Counted from the stretch's first letter, positions 21,283 through 34,936 are shown. The stretch: 64,000 bases of DNA from Coprinellus micaceus (GCA_951394405.1 OX596343.1:1240001-1304000), one strand, 5' to 3'. Made by a program: numbers and translations. The notes: generated from the sequence alone by a model not told the origin.

Positions 21283-24200
21283 TTAAGGTTGTGGGATATA
21301 ACACTTCTGCCACTGGTCACCAACTGCAGTAGTTGAAAAGCCAACGAAAGAGCAAGGGTGCTTGCGAGTGATAGTGTGGATGCATGGGGACCGGGGCAAG
21401 TGGGCATCGGGTGGCACATACACAAGATACTCGTTTGGGTTGGAAGGGGAGAGGAGCCATCCTGTGGGTGTTTCATCACCATATTTGTCTTGGGTAACTT
21501 CCGAGGTGTAGGGGAAGGGAGTTAGTTCCCACACCCGTATTGACTTGTCGTGTGAGCCAGAGACAAGGCGGGTGCTGTCGTTTGAAAATGTAACTGAGCA
21601 GAGGGCCGAAGTGTGGCCTTTCAGTACTCTTTGCTCCTCCCCAGTTGTGGCATCCCACACACGTACGGATGTGTCACCTGAACCAGATGTAATCCGTGTG
21701 CCATCACTCGAGATGGCAACTCCATAAACTGTATCAGTATGGCCCTCCAGTACTTTCTGCTCCTCCCCAGTCATAGCATCCCAGACGCGTACTGACGCGT
21801 CCTGCGATCCAGAGAGAATGCGCGTGCCGTCCCCCGAAAATGCAACCGACCAAACACGAAGGGTGTGGCCCTTTAGTACCTTCTGCCCCTTGCCCGTCGC
21901 GGCGTCCCACAGGCGTATGGAATGGTCGTCCGAACCAGAAGCAATCCGTGCGCCGTCACTCGAGATTGCAACGGCAGTAACCTCATCAGTGTGGCCCCAC
22001 AGCTGCATCCGCTCCTTCCCTGTCGCCGCATCCCACAAGCGTGCTGACTTGTCCGCCGATCCAGAGACAATGCGGGTACCGTCACCCGAGAATGCGACTG
22101 AGTAAACCATCCCAGTATGGCCCCACAGCACTTTCTTCTGCTCTCCTGACACAGCATCCCATAGTCGTATTGAGCGGTCCTCGGACCCGGAGACAATGCG
22201 TGTTCCGTCGCTCGAGAATGCGACTGAGCGAACATTGCTGGTGTGTCCCTCCAGTATCCTCTGCTGCTTCCCACTCATTGCGTCCCACACACATATGGTA
22301 TGGTCCCCTGATCCAGAAACAATGTTTGTGCCGTCATTCGAAAACGCGACTGACCACACCGTCCCAGCGTGGCCCTGCAATGCTCCCTGCCCCTTGCCTG
22401 CTGTAGCTGAATCCCATACACGAACTGAACCGTCTTCCGAACCGGAGACTGTCTGGGTGCCATCACCGAGAAAGGCGACAGAATTGACCGCGTCACTGTG
22501 GCCGTCCGGCACCTCCAGCTCCATATTTGTGAAGGTATTCCACACCCGTACCGATCCATCCTCAAAGCCGGCAACAACATGCACGCCATCAGCCGAGAAA
22601 GATACGGAATTAATCCCCCGGTCCCAGTCCGAGTCCCAGTCCAAGTCGTCCTGGTCATTTCGCCAATACTCGTCACCCGTCCCTGCGTCCCACACCAGCA
22701 CCAGCCCATCGAAGCCAGCAGCAATTCGGCTTCCATCAGCTGAGAAAGCAACACAGTTGACGACTGAGGGACCCTTCAACGCCTTCCGTATCTGCCCTGT
22801 GACGGCATCCCACACATGTACTGACTTGTCCCGAGCGCCAGATACGATGCTGGTGTTGTCCCCCAAGAATGCAACCGACCGAACAGATCCAGCGTGGCCC
22901 TCCAGCACCATCAACTTGCCCCCAGTTCTTGCGTCCCACAAGTGAACCAGGTTCTTTGAGGCAGACGCAATGCGTGTGCCATCGCTTGAAAGAGCCACAG
23001 ACCAAACTTTGTCAGTGTGGTCATGCATCCATTCCTCTACTCCCGCCTCCCCATTCCACACACGCATCGAGCGGTCATCCGACCCCGACACGATTCGCAC
23101 CCCATCGCTTGAGGAGGCAACTGAGCGAACCTTCCCACTGTGGCCCCGTAGCACCCGTTCCTCCTTGCCCGTCGCCAAAATCCACACCCGCACCAAGCCA
23201 TCCTCCGAGCCGGTTACAATTCGGGTACCGCTGCATGCCAGGGCGATGGCATACACCTTACAGCCTACGGTAATGTTCACCAACTGTGAACCCCCCTTCG
23301 CACCCTTTGTCGTAAAATGAGGGATCCACGGAAAATGCCTCCTCCAGTTTTCGAAAGGTTCTCCGTCATGCTGCCAGGTTGCCAGCGCAGATATGTAGAG
23401 GTGAGGGGTAGACATTGCGGCCGGGCTTCCAGAAAAGTATAGTGCGAAGGAAGCGACACGCGCTAACTTGTCAGCCAATATTGCATGCTGCTAACATGGA
23501 TGTCAGTCCAGCACAGATTCATCACCTGAAGGGACACTCACTGCTCTTGCCCATTGACCGGCAGATTGAAGCATTGGTTGACACTGGCCACAGCATCCCA
23601 GGAGATTCATGCCCTCGATCCAGAACAGGACGCGAAGCTCAAGGAATTCCGCCAGGATCCGGTGAAGTGGGTCGTCGGCGGTCGCCTCAGATGCCAGCAA
23701 GAGGTGGTGAGTCCAACCCCTGCAGGAGTAGTCCAAGACGGTGGGGATGCTCGCCGAGACTTCTTCCTTAAAGGCGTCATCGTCTCTGTCAAACGTGAAG
23801 GAGGTCGGTATATTCGCGATATTGAATCGAAGACCGGAAGGCGTCGTGTGCATAACGCGGAAGCAGGCTTCAGTCAACTGTCGATGGTGTGTCGCTGGGT
23901 CGCGCCAAAGTTGTTCTGGGCAGCGCGTGGCGTCGAACATGAAATCTGAAAACGACTTGTGGTATGATAGGATGCGCTTTTGTGTGTCGGTATACAAAAC
24001 TGCATGGAGGCTTGACAAGACAGCGGCGGGAACCGAGTCGACAGATAATAGGTCGCCCACGGCGGTCGTAGTGGTTGGTCCCAGGGTGCAGAGGAAGGTG
24101 TAAAGAACATCCAGGCGTGTTTCAAGGATGTCCCCAGTGTACTTCCGAAAGGCTTCCGACAGTATCGCAGAATACAGGGCATCAAGGGAGCCAGTCGCTT

Positions 24201-26395
24201 GGCTGTTCGACAGCTTCTGAATGACTGCACGTTGTTCACTTTCAGTGAATCGGCCTGACGCTGGTTCTAGATACCTTTCGAGAGTCGCCGCGCAAATGAA
24301 AAGGCCATCCGCGTAGGTGAGGAGGATATCCAACTCATCACAACCCTTGAAATGAGGAAAACATTCTTCCAGATATAGTCTGATGTCTGCTTGGACTTGG
24401 TCCTTTCCCACATCTTGAAGGCGGCAAAGCTCTTTCCGCTTGAAGGAATCGACGTATTGGACAAGCTTCGCGTCCGACCGGCTAGTGACCAAGAATTTGA
24501 GACCAGGGAGATCATGTTCGTTGATGGCGTCGAGTAGAGCGCCCAGAAAGGTTGAGCCACCGTCGTTAATTAGTTCATCCACAGCGTCAATGACGATCAG
24601 GTAGTCGTCATGGGAGGGGGTGGTGTCTCGAGGAGCGGATCGCGATTCCGTCCAGGGTGTAACTAGGAGTCCAACTAGCTGTGCTTCTACACTTTGATAG
24701 ATGGTGTCGAACTTCCCGAAGTTCTGGAGGGCCAAGGCAAAGGGTTCACACTTGAGAGCAAGTTGGTACACGATCGTACGGACGATCTGAGACTCATCTC
24801 TCGCCCCATCGAGCTGACGGGAGCAGAAGAAGTTGCCGCCCAGCACGGTTTTGTCGTCGGCATCCGCAGTCATCTCAAAGCGACGCGCGATCGTGTAGGC
24901 GATCGTGCTCTTCCCGGAGCCGGCAGGACCAAAAAGCCAGAACAACTTTGGGCCATCGCCGTTCGCCCACCTGATCATCGTGTCCAGGATGCGGACACGG
25001 GTCCCCGGTGTGCATGCCACACGATGCAACTTCTCCTTACCCTTGCCAACGTACTTGTAGTCGGCTACGTCGGACACTTCGAGATCTTTCCTCAAGGACC
25101 TCTGTGATGAAGGTGAGGTAGGGGACGACGTTTACCAGTGCTGTGCACAGACCTTGAGAGTTTGGCCGATTGCATCCACCATCTCATACAACCTGATGCT
25201 TGTATCGAGCTTGAAATATGTCGGTGAGACAAGGGAGAGGGTCAGTCGAATGGATCACACTCACCTCAAACCGCATCCTCGCGTCATTGACGTTCTCAAA
25301 AATCCTCACAACCCGGTTACTCAGGTCCTCATTTTCAGCGGGTTGCCCCACAGTCGCGCTTTCCTGGAGCTGGTGCAACTTCTCCAATTCAGAGCTGATA
25401 GTGCTATTCCCACCAAGTTGGTTAGCCGAGTCTTTGATATGACGAGGACGTCGAGGACAGTCACCTTTTAAACACCTGAATTGGGGCATTCTTCTGCCCA
25501 CTAGCACCTCCAGGCCACCGCTCCAGCACTCTCTCAATGATCAACAGTTGGGCTGCCATCGACGCAATTCGTGATTCGACGGCATCTAGACTGCCTCGTC
25601 GATCCTAGGGTTTGGGCTTGAGATGGAGAATCCAAGCGATGAAGTTAGAAAAGGACAAACCTCCCGGATCCCAGTGATCGTCTTTGCGAGATCAAGAATA
25701 ACCTTTGCTGGGTCACTTGTATCCCCGAAGCCAGGTAGGCTCTTCAGAAGCGCCTCCGTGAAGCTTTGATTTACGACACCTTCAATGGACGCGGCACATT
25801 CAGCGCTGCGTGGAGATATTGGTCTGTCCGGCTCACCGTAGTTGTCTCCGAAATTTGCGTTCCCTACGTGTTGTATATGATAGTAATTAGTTGTTCGATC
25901 TATCCAGCGAATCAGCATGCGAATCCAGAACTGCGACGCCGACCAAGGGGAGTTGAACTGAGACTCACGGACCGAGGCCTCGGGAGCGTCGCAATTTGGG
26001 GACAAGGATGGGCCCCTAGAGGATGAAGCTCCAGCATCACGAGGATACGAGGGGAAGGAGTTTAGTAGCATACTCTTTGGCATCGTCGGGGAGCGGGGCT
26101 ACTAGTAAGGATGTGAACACGCGGAGCGTGGCATGCCGATAAGAAGCTTTTTACCTGGCAGTGATTGCAGGCTGGACGGCTCCTTGGTGGGTTTAGAGCC
26201 CGGAAGCCAACCCCTTCTGCGATCCCCTTGTCCCTACGTTAGTGCAACTGCTGGATGCAAAATGCCTGAAGTACTCTCACCCTTTCCCTTGGTCGCCGAT
26301 CCCGGTAAAGGCGAAGCGTTCGAAGGCTCGGAAGAGGGCGCTTGGGTTTGAGGTTCGCTGTGAGATAGGAGCATGCCTTTGAAGAAAGGAGGCAT
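21283..26395 (-). CDS. NACHT-WD40 NLR-like protein, copy B
   Basis: Paralogue of 10412-15602 with the same layout. A plausible first exon starts at 26395 (MPPFFKGMLLSHSEPQ) with a GTGAGA donor at its end. Several small exons follow between 25.1 and 26.3 kb, including one encoding FTEALLKSLPGFGDTSDP (about 25730). The NACHT module (23542-25110) has the P-loop GPAGSGKST and VIDAVDEL. A 51-bp phase-0 intron (23491-23541) leads to 14 WD40 repeats. No HET, Pfs or patatin domain was recognised at the N-terminus. WD blades 9-11 are almost identical to those of copy A, while other blades differ. All large exons are open, so I judge it intact; the exact N-terminal splicing is uncertain. Confidence 0.83.
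23593..23844 (-). repeat. 252-bp tract identical to 12740-12991
   Basis: Partner of the identical tract in NLR-A. It encodes the end of the NACHT module, including FTFDRDDDAFKEEVSASIPT. Confidence 0.8.
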
Positions 26396-27094
26396 GGGTA
26401 CGGCGAAGATGAGAGTGAATGAGGGAAAGGGGGCAGCTCCTCCTGGCTGTCTCCAACATCACATAATCACATCCTTCTCGTAAAGCATTCGCGGGGTAGA
26501 AAGCGCCGCTCTAAAACCATCGTGCGGCTCGGAATGGGAGGCAATGCCGTCGAGCAGATAGAGGGGTGGAAAGATGCCCGAAGGAGGGCGAGTAATTTCG
26601 GAATAGATCAACCAGACCGACGGCTCGAGAATCCGTTGACTGTCCAGAGCGAGGGTGGGAAGGATGAGCCCCGCAACGACAATACATGGTCGATTGGTAG
26701 TCGAAAGTCTTCTACTCGGCGGTGCGAGATGGGAGGAGGAGGTGAGGGAGGAGCTTGAGGGGCTGACACAAAGAGAGACGTCTCGGGGCCGGCGCTAGCC
26801 GAGGTCGGCATTCAAACTCCGTCCCAAAATTGAGATCACGTGGACGGGCGCTTAAGTGGTGTGCCAACCGCCTGTGCTCTCGACGTGAGCACTGGGGTAC
26901 ACTGGGGTCCATGGTGATACGAAGTAGCTCTCTTAGGTCAGGGGACGGCCGTATAATTAGCTTCGTTCGTCGCCCACCTAGGTTACTACCCAACGAAGCC
27001 GCAAGGTCACACCGGGGCAACCAACGGGTATGTATATAAATAAATATAATAATGTAATTACTAACCTAATCTTCATCTCTCTACTACTTAACTC
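26396..27094. other. Spacer between NLR-B and the intact lyase
   Basis: No gene supported. The AT-rich piece at 27030-27075 is probably the 3' untranslated region or polyadenylation area of the minus-strand lyase. Confidence 0.45.
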
Positions 27095-29660
27095 TTAATA
27101 AAGCCTCAGAGCATCGAAAACAACATTCGGCGACCTTCCAGAACTCATATGAGCCACCACGCACAAAAACGCGAACGAAGGAGCACTCACAAGAAGGTAT
27201 CCCCAGACGACCCCGAGATCACATTAATGACGATCGTATTAGTCCCCGCGACGAGGGTGCCAGACGCTAGATATCGCAGACGTCAGCTCAACAGAACGAC
27301 ACCACGGGGGGAAACGTGGGACGTACGGATGTTCACGGTGTACCGGATATTCTATGGGGGGAAGCGTTCAGAGTAAGTCAAGCTTTCATACCGGAAAGGA
27401 ATAGACGACGTACGTTTCCCCTCCACGTCCCACGCGTCACACCCCTCGAATTCGGCTGCGACGGCGCAGCAGGCGCAGGCCCACTCCAGCTATTCACCTG
27501 TACCTGCGGACGTCCCCCAGCAAAGGCGAGCGTCGTTCCAATTTCTAGCGTCCTAGCACCAACTAACACACAACCCGTCCGTCAGAGCCAGCACTTCAAA
27601 GTCAGTGGCAAATGAGTGAGGCGTACTTTGACTGGAAGACAAAGTGAACTTGAGTGTGACGGGTCCGATGGCTTTGAAGATAGCCATGGGGAACTGGTTG
27701 GCGGTGCTTCCGACGTTGAATGTAACTGGGCCCCAGGAGCTCATGCGCTTGTCACTAGGGCTGTAAAAATGGTTATCGTTGAGCTATAGCATGTTAACGT
27801 GGTGATATCCGGAGAGAAACGCACTGCATGGTCTCGATTTTGCTGCAGGGGTGAAGATCCAACTATCAGTAAAGCTTCAAAAGGCTGAAAGGGAGCCAGC
27901 GAGAAACCCACTCTGCGTTCAAAAATCCCCTCGGCGTGCCATCGAAGTCCCCAATCTGCCAAATAACGCTACGAGACTATGTCGTTTCGCGGCATCGTTA
28001 ACTCACCCCCCTCCAGGACGAAGAATTGAACGAACACCTACATCTTCAGCAGACTTAATGTTCGAAGTAAGAGTCCCACCAGCCGACACGCTAACGCTCT
28101 GCGTCGCAACCGCCAGTTCAGCCTTGTACAGCGTCATCGTATATGTTCCAGGCTTCATGTAGGGACTCGTGAACTTGCCGCTCGAGTCGGTACGAGTCCT
28201 GCAAGGAACACAAAAATACAGTCAATCGACCTGCCCAATCGCGAATCCGAGAGAGAGAGAGGGAGAGTGACACGTACCAGTACTGCGCCGCGCTGTTGCT
28301 GAACCCGACGACCTGAAGACTCGAGAAACTCGAGGGAACACCAGAGGCCTTGCCAATGACGCGACCACGTCCGGCTTGGGGCACAAGACCTTGGATGCCA
28401 AGGCCCTCCCAGAACAAAGTGCCTGTGGATAGCGCGCGTTAGTAACCGTACTTGAGAAGCGAGGTGTGAAGGCCAATGCGGGAGAGAAGAGAGGAGACAC
28501 CGGCTTCGGCTCTCGCGAGTCGAGGTCAGCTGCCCAAGAATGCGCATGGGACAGCCCACATGAAGTCGAGGAGGAAAAGGGCGGGTACGGTGAGAAGTTA
28601 GACGTACTGATGTCTGCCGAGGGTTGGGCTCCAGAAGTGAAGTGAAGGGCGTAGGGTCCGTGGAGGCCCATTCGGAATGCTAGAACATGCAATGAGACTC
28701 TCGTTGGGAAAAAAGACCAGGATCGCCACCCACCTTCAGTCTGAGTATGCCCCGAGTTCATATCTAAATTTCACCGTCAACACATCCCTCGCCTCCCCCA
28801 CCCAAAAACCCCACTCACAATAATACAACTCCTGCTGCGCGCCCCCCTGATTATCAATATCCCTCATAAACGGACCCCCCGACGCCGACTCATACCCCGT
28901 CCCCGGAATAACCATCCACACCGCGACCCCACTCCCCTTCACCCCGTGGATCCGGTCATCAATGAACTGCCTGCTCGAGTAAAACTTCGACCTCGTCTCC
29001 CCAACGCTCTTCAGGAAAACGTCGCCTCCCTCGATAACCGATCCGTTCTCCATGTCCGACGCGGTGACGCCTTGGGGTACGGCGCCGCGCCGGAGGCGCG
29101 CGATGAAGCGCAGTTCGCCGATGGAGGGCTCGGCGGTGATGCTAGATGCGTGGGAGGGTGAGAGAAGGTTAGAGGGAATGTCGCGTCGTTGGCGTAGGAG
29201 ATGCACACGTACAATGTGGCCATGTGGATCGCGGGGTCGTTGTACCGCGCGACGTAGTACCTGCAACGCACGTTCGCTTCTCGTCAGAACACGTCTCTCA
29301 TCCAACCAGACCGTACTATAAACGAGAGGGAGAGAGAAAAAAAGGAGCTCACTGCGTCAACGTCCCAGCAGTACACGTAATCTTGAAATAATTGTTACTA
29401 TTCCCCGTCCTCGTCCAAGTGCACTTCGCCCCGATCCCCGAGCTGATATGGCTCTTCTTCCCGCCCTGGTCCTGCACCTCGATCCCGTTGAACTTCATCG
29501 ACGTGATGTCGCCCGAGGTCTTGTCCACCGTGAATATGAGCCCCGCATTCGTGTCCGCGGTCAGCGAGTTGCCAGATTCAGTCAGGCTGAAGGCCGCGCT
29601 GGCGATGTTGGCCAGCAAGATCGAGGGCAGACAGAGGAGGAGGGCGCGGAGGTACTGCAT
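27095..29660 (-). CDS. Rhamnogalacturonan lyase, polysaccharide lyase family 4 (secreted)
   Basis: Cleaves the rhamnogalacturonan I backbone of pectin by beta-elimination outside the cell. The start is ATG at 29660, followed by a signal peptide of about 22 residues ([20 protein letters not shown]). About 14 short exons can be joined in frame: 29353-29660, 29213-29260, 28819-29141 and on to the stop at 27095-27097 (end VVFDALRLY). Family motifs appear in order: [147 protein letters not shown]. The Lys in RSKFYSS and the His in SGHTQTE fit the catalytic pair known from Aspergillus PL4. The three domains (catalytic, FnIII-like, carbohydrate-binding-like) all seem present. Only this copy of four is intact. 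Confidence 0.92.
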
Positions 29661-29722
29661 CGTACCACGTTTTTCGATGTCGGGTCTGAATTTCGTTCCG
29701 CTATGCGAAAGCGAGCGTCTAC

Positions 29723-29732
29723 TTATATATAG
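29723..29732 (-). promoter_or_regulatory. TATA-like box of the PL4 lyase
   Basis: On the minus strand the sequence reads TATATATAAG, ending about 63 bp upstream of the lyase ATG. This is a usual distance for a fungal core promoter. No mapped transcript start supports it. Confidence 0.45.
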
Positions 29733-29739
29733 AGGACAG

Positions 29740-32134
29740 GGATGAGTAAGTGAATTTCGCCATACCAACCCCGAGCTTCGACCTGCGTTGCCCCGGACGA
29801 TGGGTCCATCGGAGGGGGGACAGCAGCCGGTTACTAGGTTCGGGCTTCATTGGAGAGCACCCGGTGATGGGTGGGTGGGCTAGGGGCCATCTTCGACGAG
29901 GGGGTGAGAGGAGAAGGGTCTCGGGAGGCGAGCGGTCGCAGGAGAAGTTGAAGGAAACCTCCCCGGGTGCGTTTCGAGTGTACGACAATTCTGCGATGGG
30001 GGTCGATCTACCGAGGAATTTGGAAGAACGGGTATTTGTGAAACGCGAATGCTGGGGGAACGAGGAACTCGGGTCATCGGGCTCGTGTGTGTGAAACAAG
30101 GAGACACTTTAAAGGCACGCAGGCCCTGGGTTCATGAGGGTTTCCACGAGGAGGCAAGGGAGCTCGATCATCGGCGTTGTTGGTGAAGGAGTAAGAGTCC
30201 CACGGTACCTTGAACAGACGCCAGCGTTTGATCCGTTCCTTCGCCCGTCCCTCGCCCTGGTATTATGGCTTTGAACACTCAGAACGAAGTTAAGCGTGAC
30301 AGGGGTAAGGAAGGGCGCTTGATATGAAGGGCCTTGGAGGTAATCCATGGGACGTTGAGTTCGACGAGGACCCGAGGGCCTGAATCTCCGAAAGTGAGCG
30401 CTTCGACCCCTCTCATTCAGCACGACCCTGTCTCTATCTACCGACTACTACCCTCATTCACACTCGACGTCTACTTGCCTCAGATACCCACTCTCTGCAT
30501 CTCTCCCCTTCGAGGATCCCTTCTTTCCTTCCCTTCCCATCCAACCCATCCGCTCGCTGGTCCCACAGGTCAATCCTTCCGCCCCCTGTCTCTTTCCATC
30601 CGCCATCTTGCCTCTCCCGGCTTCTTCCTCTGTCCTGTGTACTCGGCTCTCGGCTTTTCTCTGGCCAAACACATCAATACTTTCCGCGACGACGGCAGAC
30701 ACGCCACGCTCAGCCTCCTCCCGCTCCTCCCTCCCCTCGGCGTCTCGGCTCGGGCTTCTTCTGTATGCCCGACTCGCCCTTTCTATCGCGCACATCTAGC
30801 CTATCCCGCCGGCCCACCCACTCCCTCAACCAAACACAGGTAATGCCGCCTCCCTCCTTCGGCAGACGGTCCGCTCTGCTCCCCTCCCGGCCTTCCCTCC
30901 CACCTCTTCTGCCCTGCGTGCACAGCTCTTGATCTTCCCCTACCCATACCCCCAATGAGTGAGCACCTCCCATAGCGGCACGCCAAATTCGCCTTCAACC
31001 CCCTCTTGCCTAATCGCGTCCTCAAGTTCTCCCCAGTAGAGAGAACAAGAGGGCGAGCCTGAGGGCTCTTGATCGACCGCGTGGACTAGGAGCGGAAAAT
31101 GAGGCCACTGGTACCGTCCCTTGCCCAATGCCAAACCTCACGACCCTAACTCGGCTTCAAGTTCATCTTCACTTCCTTCCCCGCCCTTCATCCTCCTCCG
31201 CCCTTCGCCTACCCCCTTTCCACTGGCACTCATGCACTTCCTCCAACCTACTACAACAACGTCTGTCGCCAACACCACCGTACCTCGACTCACTCTCTCG
31301 ACTTTGGGCGTGACACTAATGACCCAGGGATGAGGGTATGTGCCCCAAGTTTCCTTCAGATGGTATATGAGTGTCCCTCACCCGGTCCTGAAGTCCTGAA
31401 GCCGTTACGATGGTTCGGAGGGAGGCCAGGGCTGCCTTGCCGAGCACGAGCCGGCTCCAAAGTCGTTACCCATTCCTGCTACTATTCGATGCAGGGACGA
31501 AGAGGGTTGCCACTGCAGAGCCTCCCCTGTCCAACTTGCGCTCCTCCCTCGCCATTTGTCGAACAGAACTGGACAGTGTATGTGCGTACACCTGCGGTTC
31601 GTTCGCCTTTGGGACTCGTAACCGGGAAGTCGCGCGGTCGGGGCACCGTATGCTCGATGGATGTCTCCAACACCCAGGATCGCTTTTTGACCAGGAAGTC
31701 CGATGGTGCTACCACAAAGTGCGTCCATATCGCGACGAGGTTCTCGAAAACCAATCATTATTCTCGATAGTAGTGCATTATTTCTGTCGAACCCTGGACT
31801 CTTTTGGTAGCTCGGTTCCCCTGTATGTCCTACTATTAGACTCAATCCTTGGGTGGCTTTCTGTAGCCCCATACACGCATAGACTCGGTTTGGCTTTTAC
31901 TAGTGTTACGTGGACACCCTCGACGCGCTCACATGAGAAGCGAAATGACGCGACGCGTCTGCACGTGCCTGATACGCGAACACCGCTTTGGCCACGTTTG
32001 GCAGCGGCCATATATGGGTGAGTTGCTGTGGCTCTCCCAGTCCGTCTGCCTTCACTACCTTGGGTTGGGGCTGTTCACCATCGACCCTCCCCAACGTTTA
32101 CTCTATCTCTGTTCTCTGCCAAAACGAAGGCCCG
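29740..32134. other. 2.4-kb stretch between lyase and cyclin; pyrimidine-rich
   Basis: No gene could be supported. The plus strand is strongly C/T-rich, about 30.40-31.25 kb, as in fungal promoters and long 5' leaders, and it lies upstream of the cyclin gene. Open frames here have low-complexity composition and no motif. Confidence 0.4.
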
Positions 32135-34011
32135 ATGTCGTCCATCCCCGTGAGCCCTTCCCATACCCCTGACTGCGGTTGGCCTCTAACCGTATTTCCA
32201 TCTAGACCCGGCGGACGACGTTGCGATCGACTCGCTCGTCGAAGGACCCAGAGAACGTGGCGGCACGGCCCACTCGAGCATCTGCGCTGCGCGCAAAGTC
32301 CATCGCCGGCACCATCGAGTCCAAGGACAAGCCATCAGCCGTAACCACCCGCTCCACAGCAGCAGGCGGCGCGTCCAAGGCCACGAAGGCTACCGGTGAC
32401 GGCGAGGGGAATGTGGGGAAGCGGAAGCGGGAGGCGTTGGCGGAGGTGGCGACGGGAGGGAATTCGAAGGTGAAGGGTGGCGTGAAGGGGAAGGAAAAAG
32501 AGACTGCGACAAAGGTGGTGATGCCGGCGACGACGACGACGCGTGTGCTTCGACGCGCCGCGTCTGCTGTGCCCCCAGCCAAGGCCACAAAACCCAAAGC
32601 TACGGAGGTCCCAGAAACGAAAAAGGCTCCCCGACGCGCCGTGTCCAAGCCACCCCCAACTGCCGTCTTCGTGGACCCCACCCCTGTCGAATCTGTGAAA
32701 CGCAAGGAGACCGACGATGGCGAGGCGCGTCGTGCGTTCAAGCGGCGTCATACGGATGCGATCGTGGAAGAGGCACCCCCTGCACCTGAGGAGCCCAAAG
32801 ACGAGTCACAGCTCGAGGCCGACAAAATCGCGGCGGACCTCGCGGTCGTCGAGAGCTCGTTCGAGCCCGAGCCCGCCGTGCAAGACTGGGATGACCTGGA
32901 CGCGGACGACTGGGACGACCCGCTAATGGTGAGCGAGTACGTCGTGGACGTGTGCAAATACTGGAAGGAGCTCGAGGTCGCGACCCTGCCCACCGCGGAC
33001 TACATGGACGCGCAGTCCGAGATCACCTGGGACCACCGCGGGATCCTGGTCGACTGGCTGATCCAAGTGCACATGCGGTTCAACCTCCTCCCCGAGTCCC
33101 TATACCTGACGGTGAACCTGATGGACCGGTTCCTCTCTTCGCGGCCGATCTCGCTGAACAAGCTGCAGCTGGTGGGCCTGGCGTGCTTCTTCGTGGCGAC
33201 CAAGTACGAGGAGACGTGCGCGCCGAGTGTGACGGAGATTGTGTTTTTGTCGGATAACCAGTACACGGTGGCGGAGGTGTTGAAGGCGGAGATGTATATT
33301 TTGAGGATTCTGAATTGGGATTTGAGGAATCCTGGGGTGATGAACTGGTTGAGGAGGGGGAGTAAGGCGGATGAGTGTGAGGGCACGGCGAGGACGGTGG
33401 CGAAGTATCTGGCGGAGATTTCGTGCCTGGAGAAGAGGCTCATCGCGGTTGTGCCTTCCCTTATCGCCGCTGCGGCGCTTTGGCTGGGTCGGTTGGTCGT
33501 GGGCCGCGAGAACTGGGTACGTTTTTCATCTCTTCACTTCCCATGGCCATGCTGGCTGAAAATGCCCCTGTAGACCCCCACCCTCGAGCACTTCTCTACG
33601 TTCACCGAAAAGGAGATATACCCCATCGCGACCATCATGCTGGAGTACGTCCTCATGAACCCCGTTCAGCACGAAGCCCTCTACACGAAATACGCTCACA
33701 AGAAGTTCATGAAGGTCAGTCTTCTACCTCTTACCTCCCCTTCTTCCCTCTCGTATCTCCCATACACTCTGATTTCCGACGCTAACTCTGATTACCTCCC
33801 TTCCCTCCCCCCTCTACGTCCCCTTCTACGTCTCCCTTCCCTTCGACACCCACAGTGCAGCGCATACATGCGCCAATGGGCTCTCGAGCGCTGGCCCGAG
33901 AATTCGGACATCGACCTCGAAAGCGACATCGAGGCCGTGAAGGAGGAAATACGTAAGACCAACGGAGACCTCGTCGCTCAGGTGGAGGAGGACGCCGCTG
34001 CTGCGTACTGA
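32135..34011 (+). CDS. B-type mitotic cyclin
   Basis: Activates the cyclin-dependent kinase for entry into mitosis. The start ATG at 32135 opens a five-codon exon (MSSIP), then an intron at 32150-32205. The remaining exons are 32206-33516, 33574-33714 and 33856-34011, all in frame. The N-terminal 230 residues are basic, low-complexity and Ala/Lys/Thr-rich, followed by an acidic patch (DWDDLDADDWDD). The cyclin box starts with HRGILVDWLIQVHMRF, matching the MRxILVDWL signature. VGLACFFVATKYEE and the second cyclin fold follow (LEHFSTFTEKEIYPIA, YAHKKFMK). Length is about 490 residues, normal for fungal Clb/Cdc13-type cyclins. I saw no clear RxxL destruction box beyond weak candidates. Confidence 0.93.
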
Positions 34012-34936
34012 GTCGTATGAGGGGCGAGTTACCTTTGATGTCGGTGTCGCCGGCTATTCGCCGTCCTTGGGAGTCATAAAGCCCTGAACCGACTTCGAAT
34101 GGTTCGACGACCGGAAGGTGAAGATAATGGGGAATGTGGAATCCCATATGTGTGACCCCCCCTATCCACATCAACTATGCCATCTTTGTCGGCTCATCGT
34201 GTCGATTCTGGCCACTACAGCCTACTCATCCGCCACCACCCACTCGCAGCGTGTTTTCTTCCTCAACCCATCGTGCCACCAAGCCACCTTACTGATATAG
34301 TCCAACTCCCGTCGCTCGTTTTTGCTCCCCTCCCAGACTGCCCGTTCGTCTTCGTCTCCGCCTCGGCTACGTCCGCCCTCCCATGATCATCAAGCGCATC
34401 GCTCCCTTCCCCCGTGACGTTCTGAACCGGGCACCTTGTACACCCCAACACCCTCACCCCAAACCGAACACACTGTATCCCTATACTTCCGACTCCGACA
34501 CGGTAATCCATCCATTCCGTTTTCTTGTATCCTTTAATGCATCCTTTCTCCGGCATACATATGCATAATCGTTCCAGTTCACTCAATCCATCATCGATTC
34601 ATATTCAAGTATTCATTCACACATTCGCACCCACCAAATTGACCTCGTTCTTCACCCATCCTTCACATTGACCTTGGGCATCCAGATTCAAATTCGAACT
34701 TCACCCATCTTATCCTTTCCATCTATATATTGTCTATGTCTTCGTGTTATTGAGTATCGTTATCCCTCTCCACCCTTCCCTACTTCCGACCCACCTCCCC
34801 CCTACTCAACCCTTCTCTCGGCTCGATTCGACGTACATATGTTTCGCTTCTTTCGTTCGATAGCCATAACGGACATTTACCGTACACCGTTCTAGTCGTC
34901 GATTCGTCTTCCGCCTCGTGATGCAGCACCGTTATG
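34012..34936. other. Intergenic stretch, 3' ends of two convergent genes
   Basis: No supported gene. It is rich in T/C and A/T, as expected for the 3' untranslated regions of the cyclin gene and of the minus-strand gene that follows. Confidence 0.4.

Noticed and set aside
22196..22945. Long plus-strand frame antisense to the WD40 repeats of NLR-B, and its like at 10695-12357
   Set aside because: It is the mirror of a repetitive coding exon. Its Thr/Ser/Pro-rich pattern (SSEPET...PSLE) repeats only because the WD40 exon does.
28222..28761. Single 179-residue frame in the lyase region
   Set aside because: It runs through introns. Only [11 protein letters not shown] and MNSGHTQTE belong to exons of the PL4 gene.
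30334..30843. 170-residue plus-strand frame before the cyclin gene
   Set aside because: It is pyrimidine-rich low complexity without motif, more likely promoter or leader.
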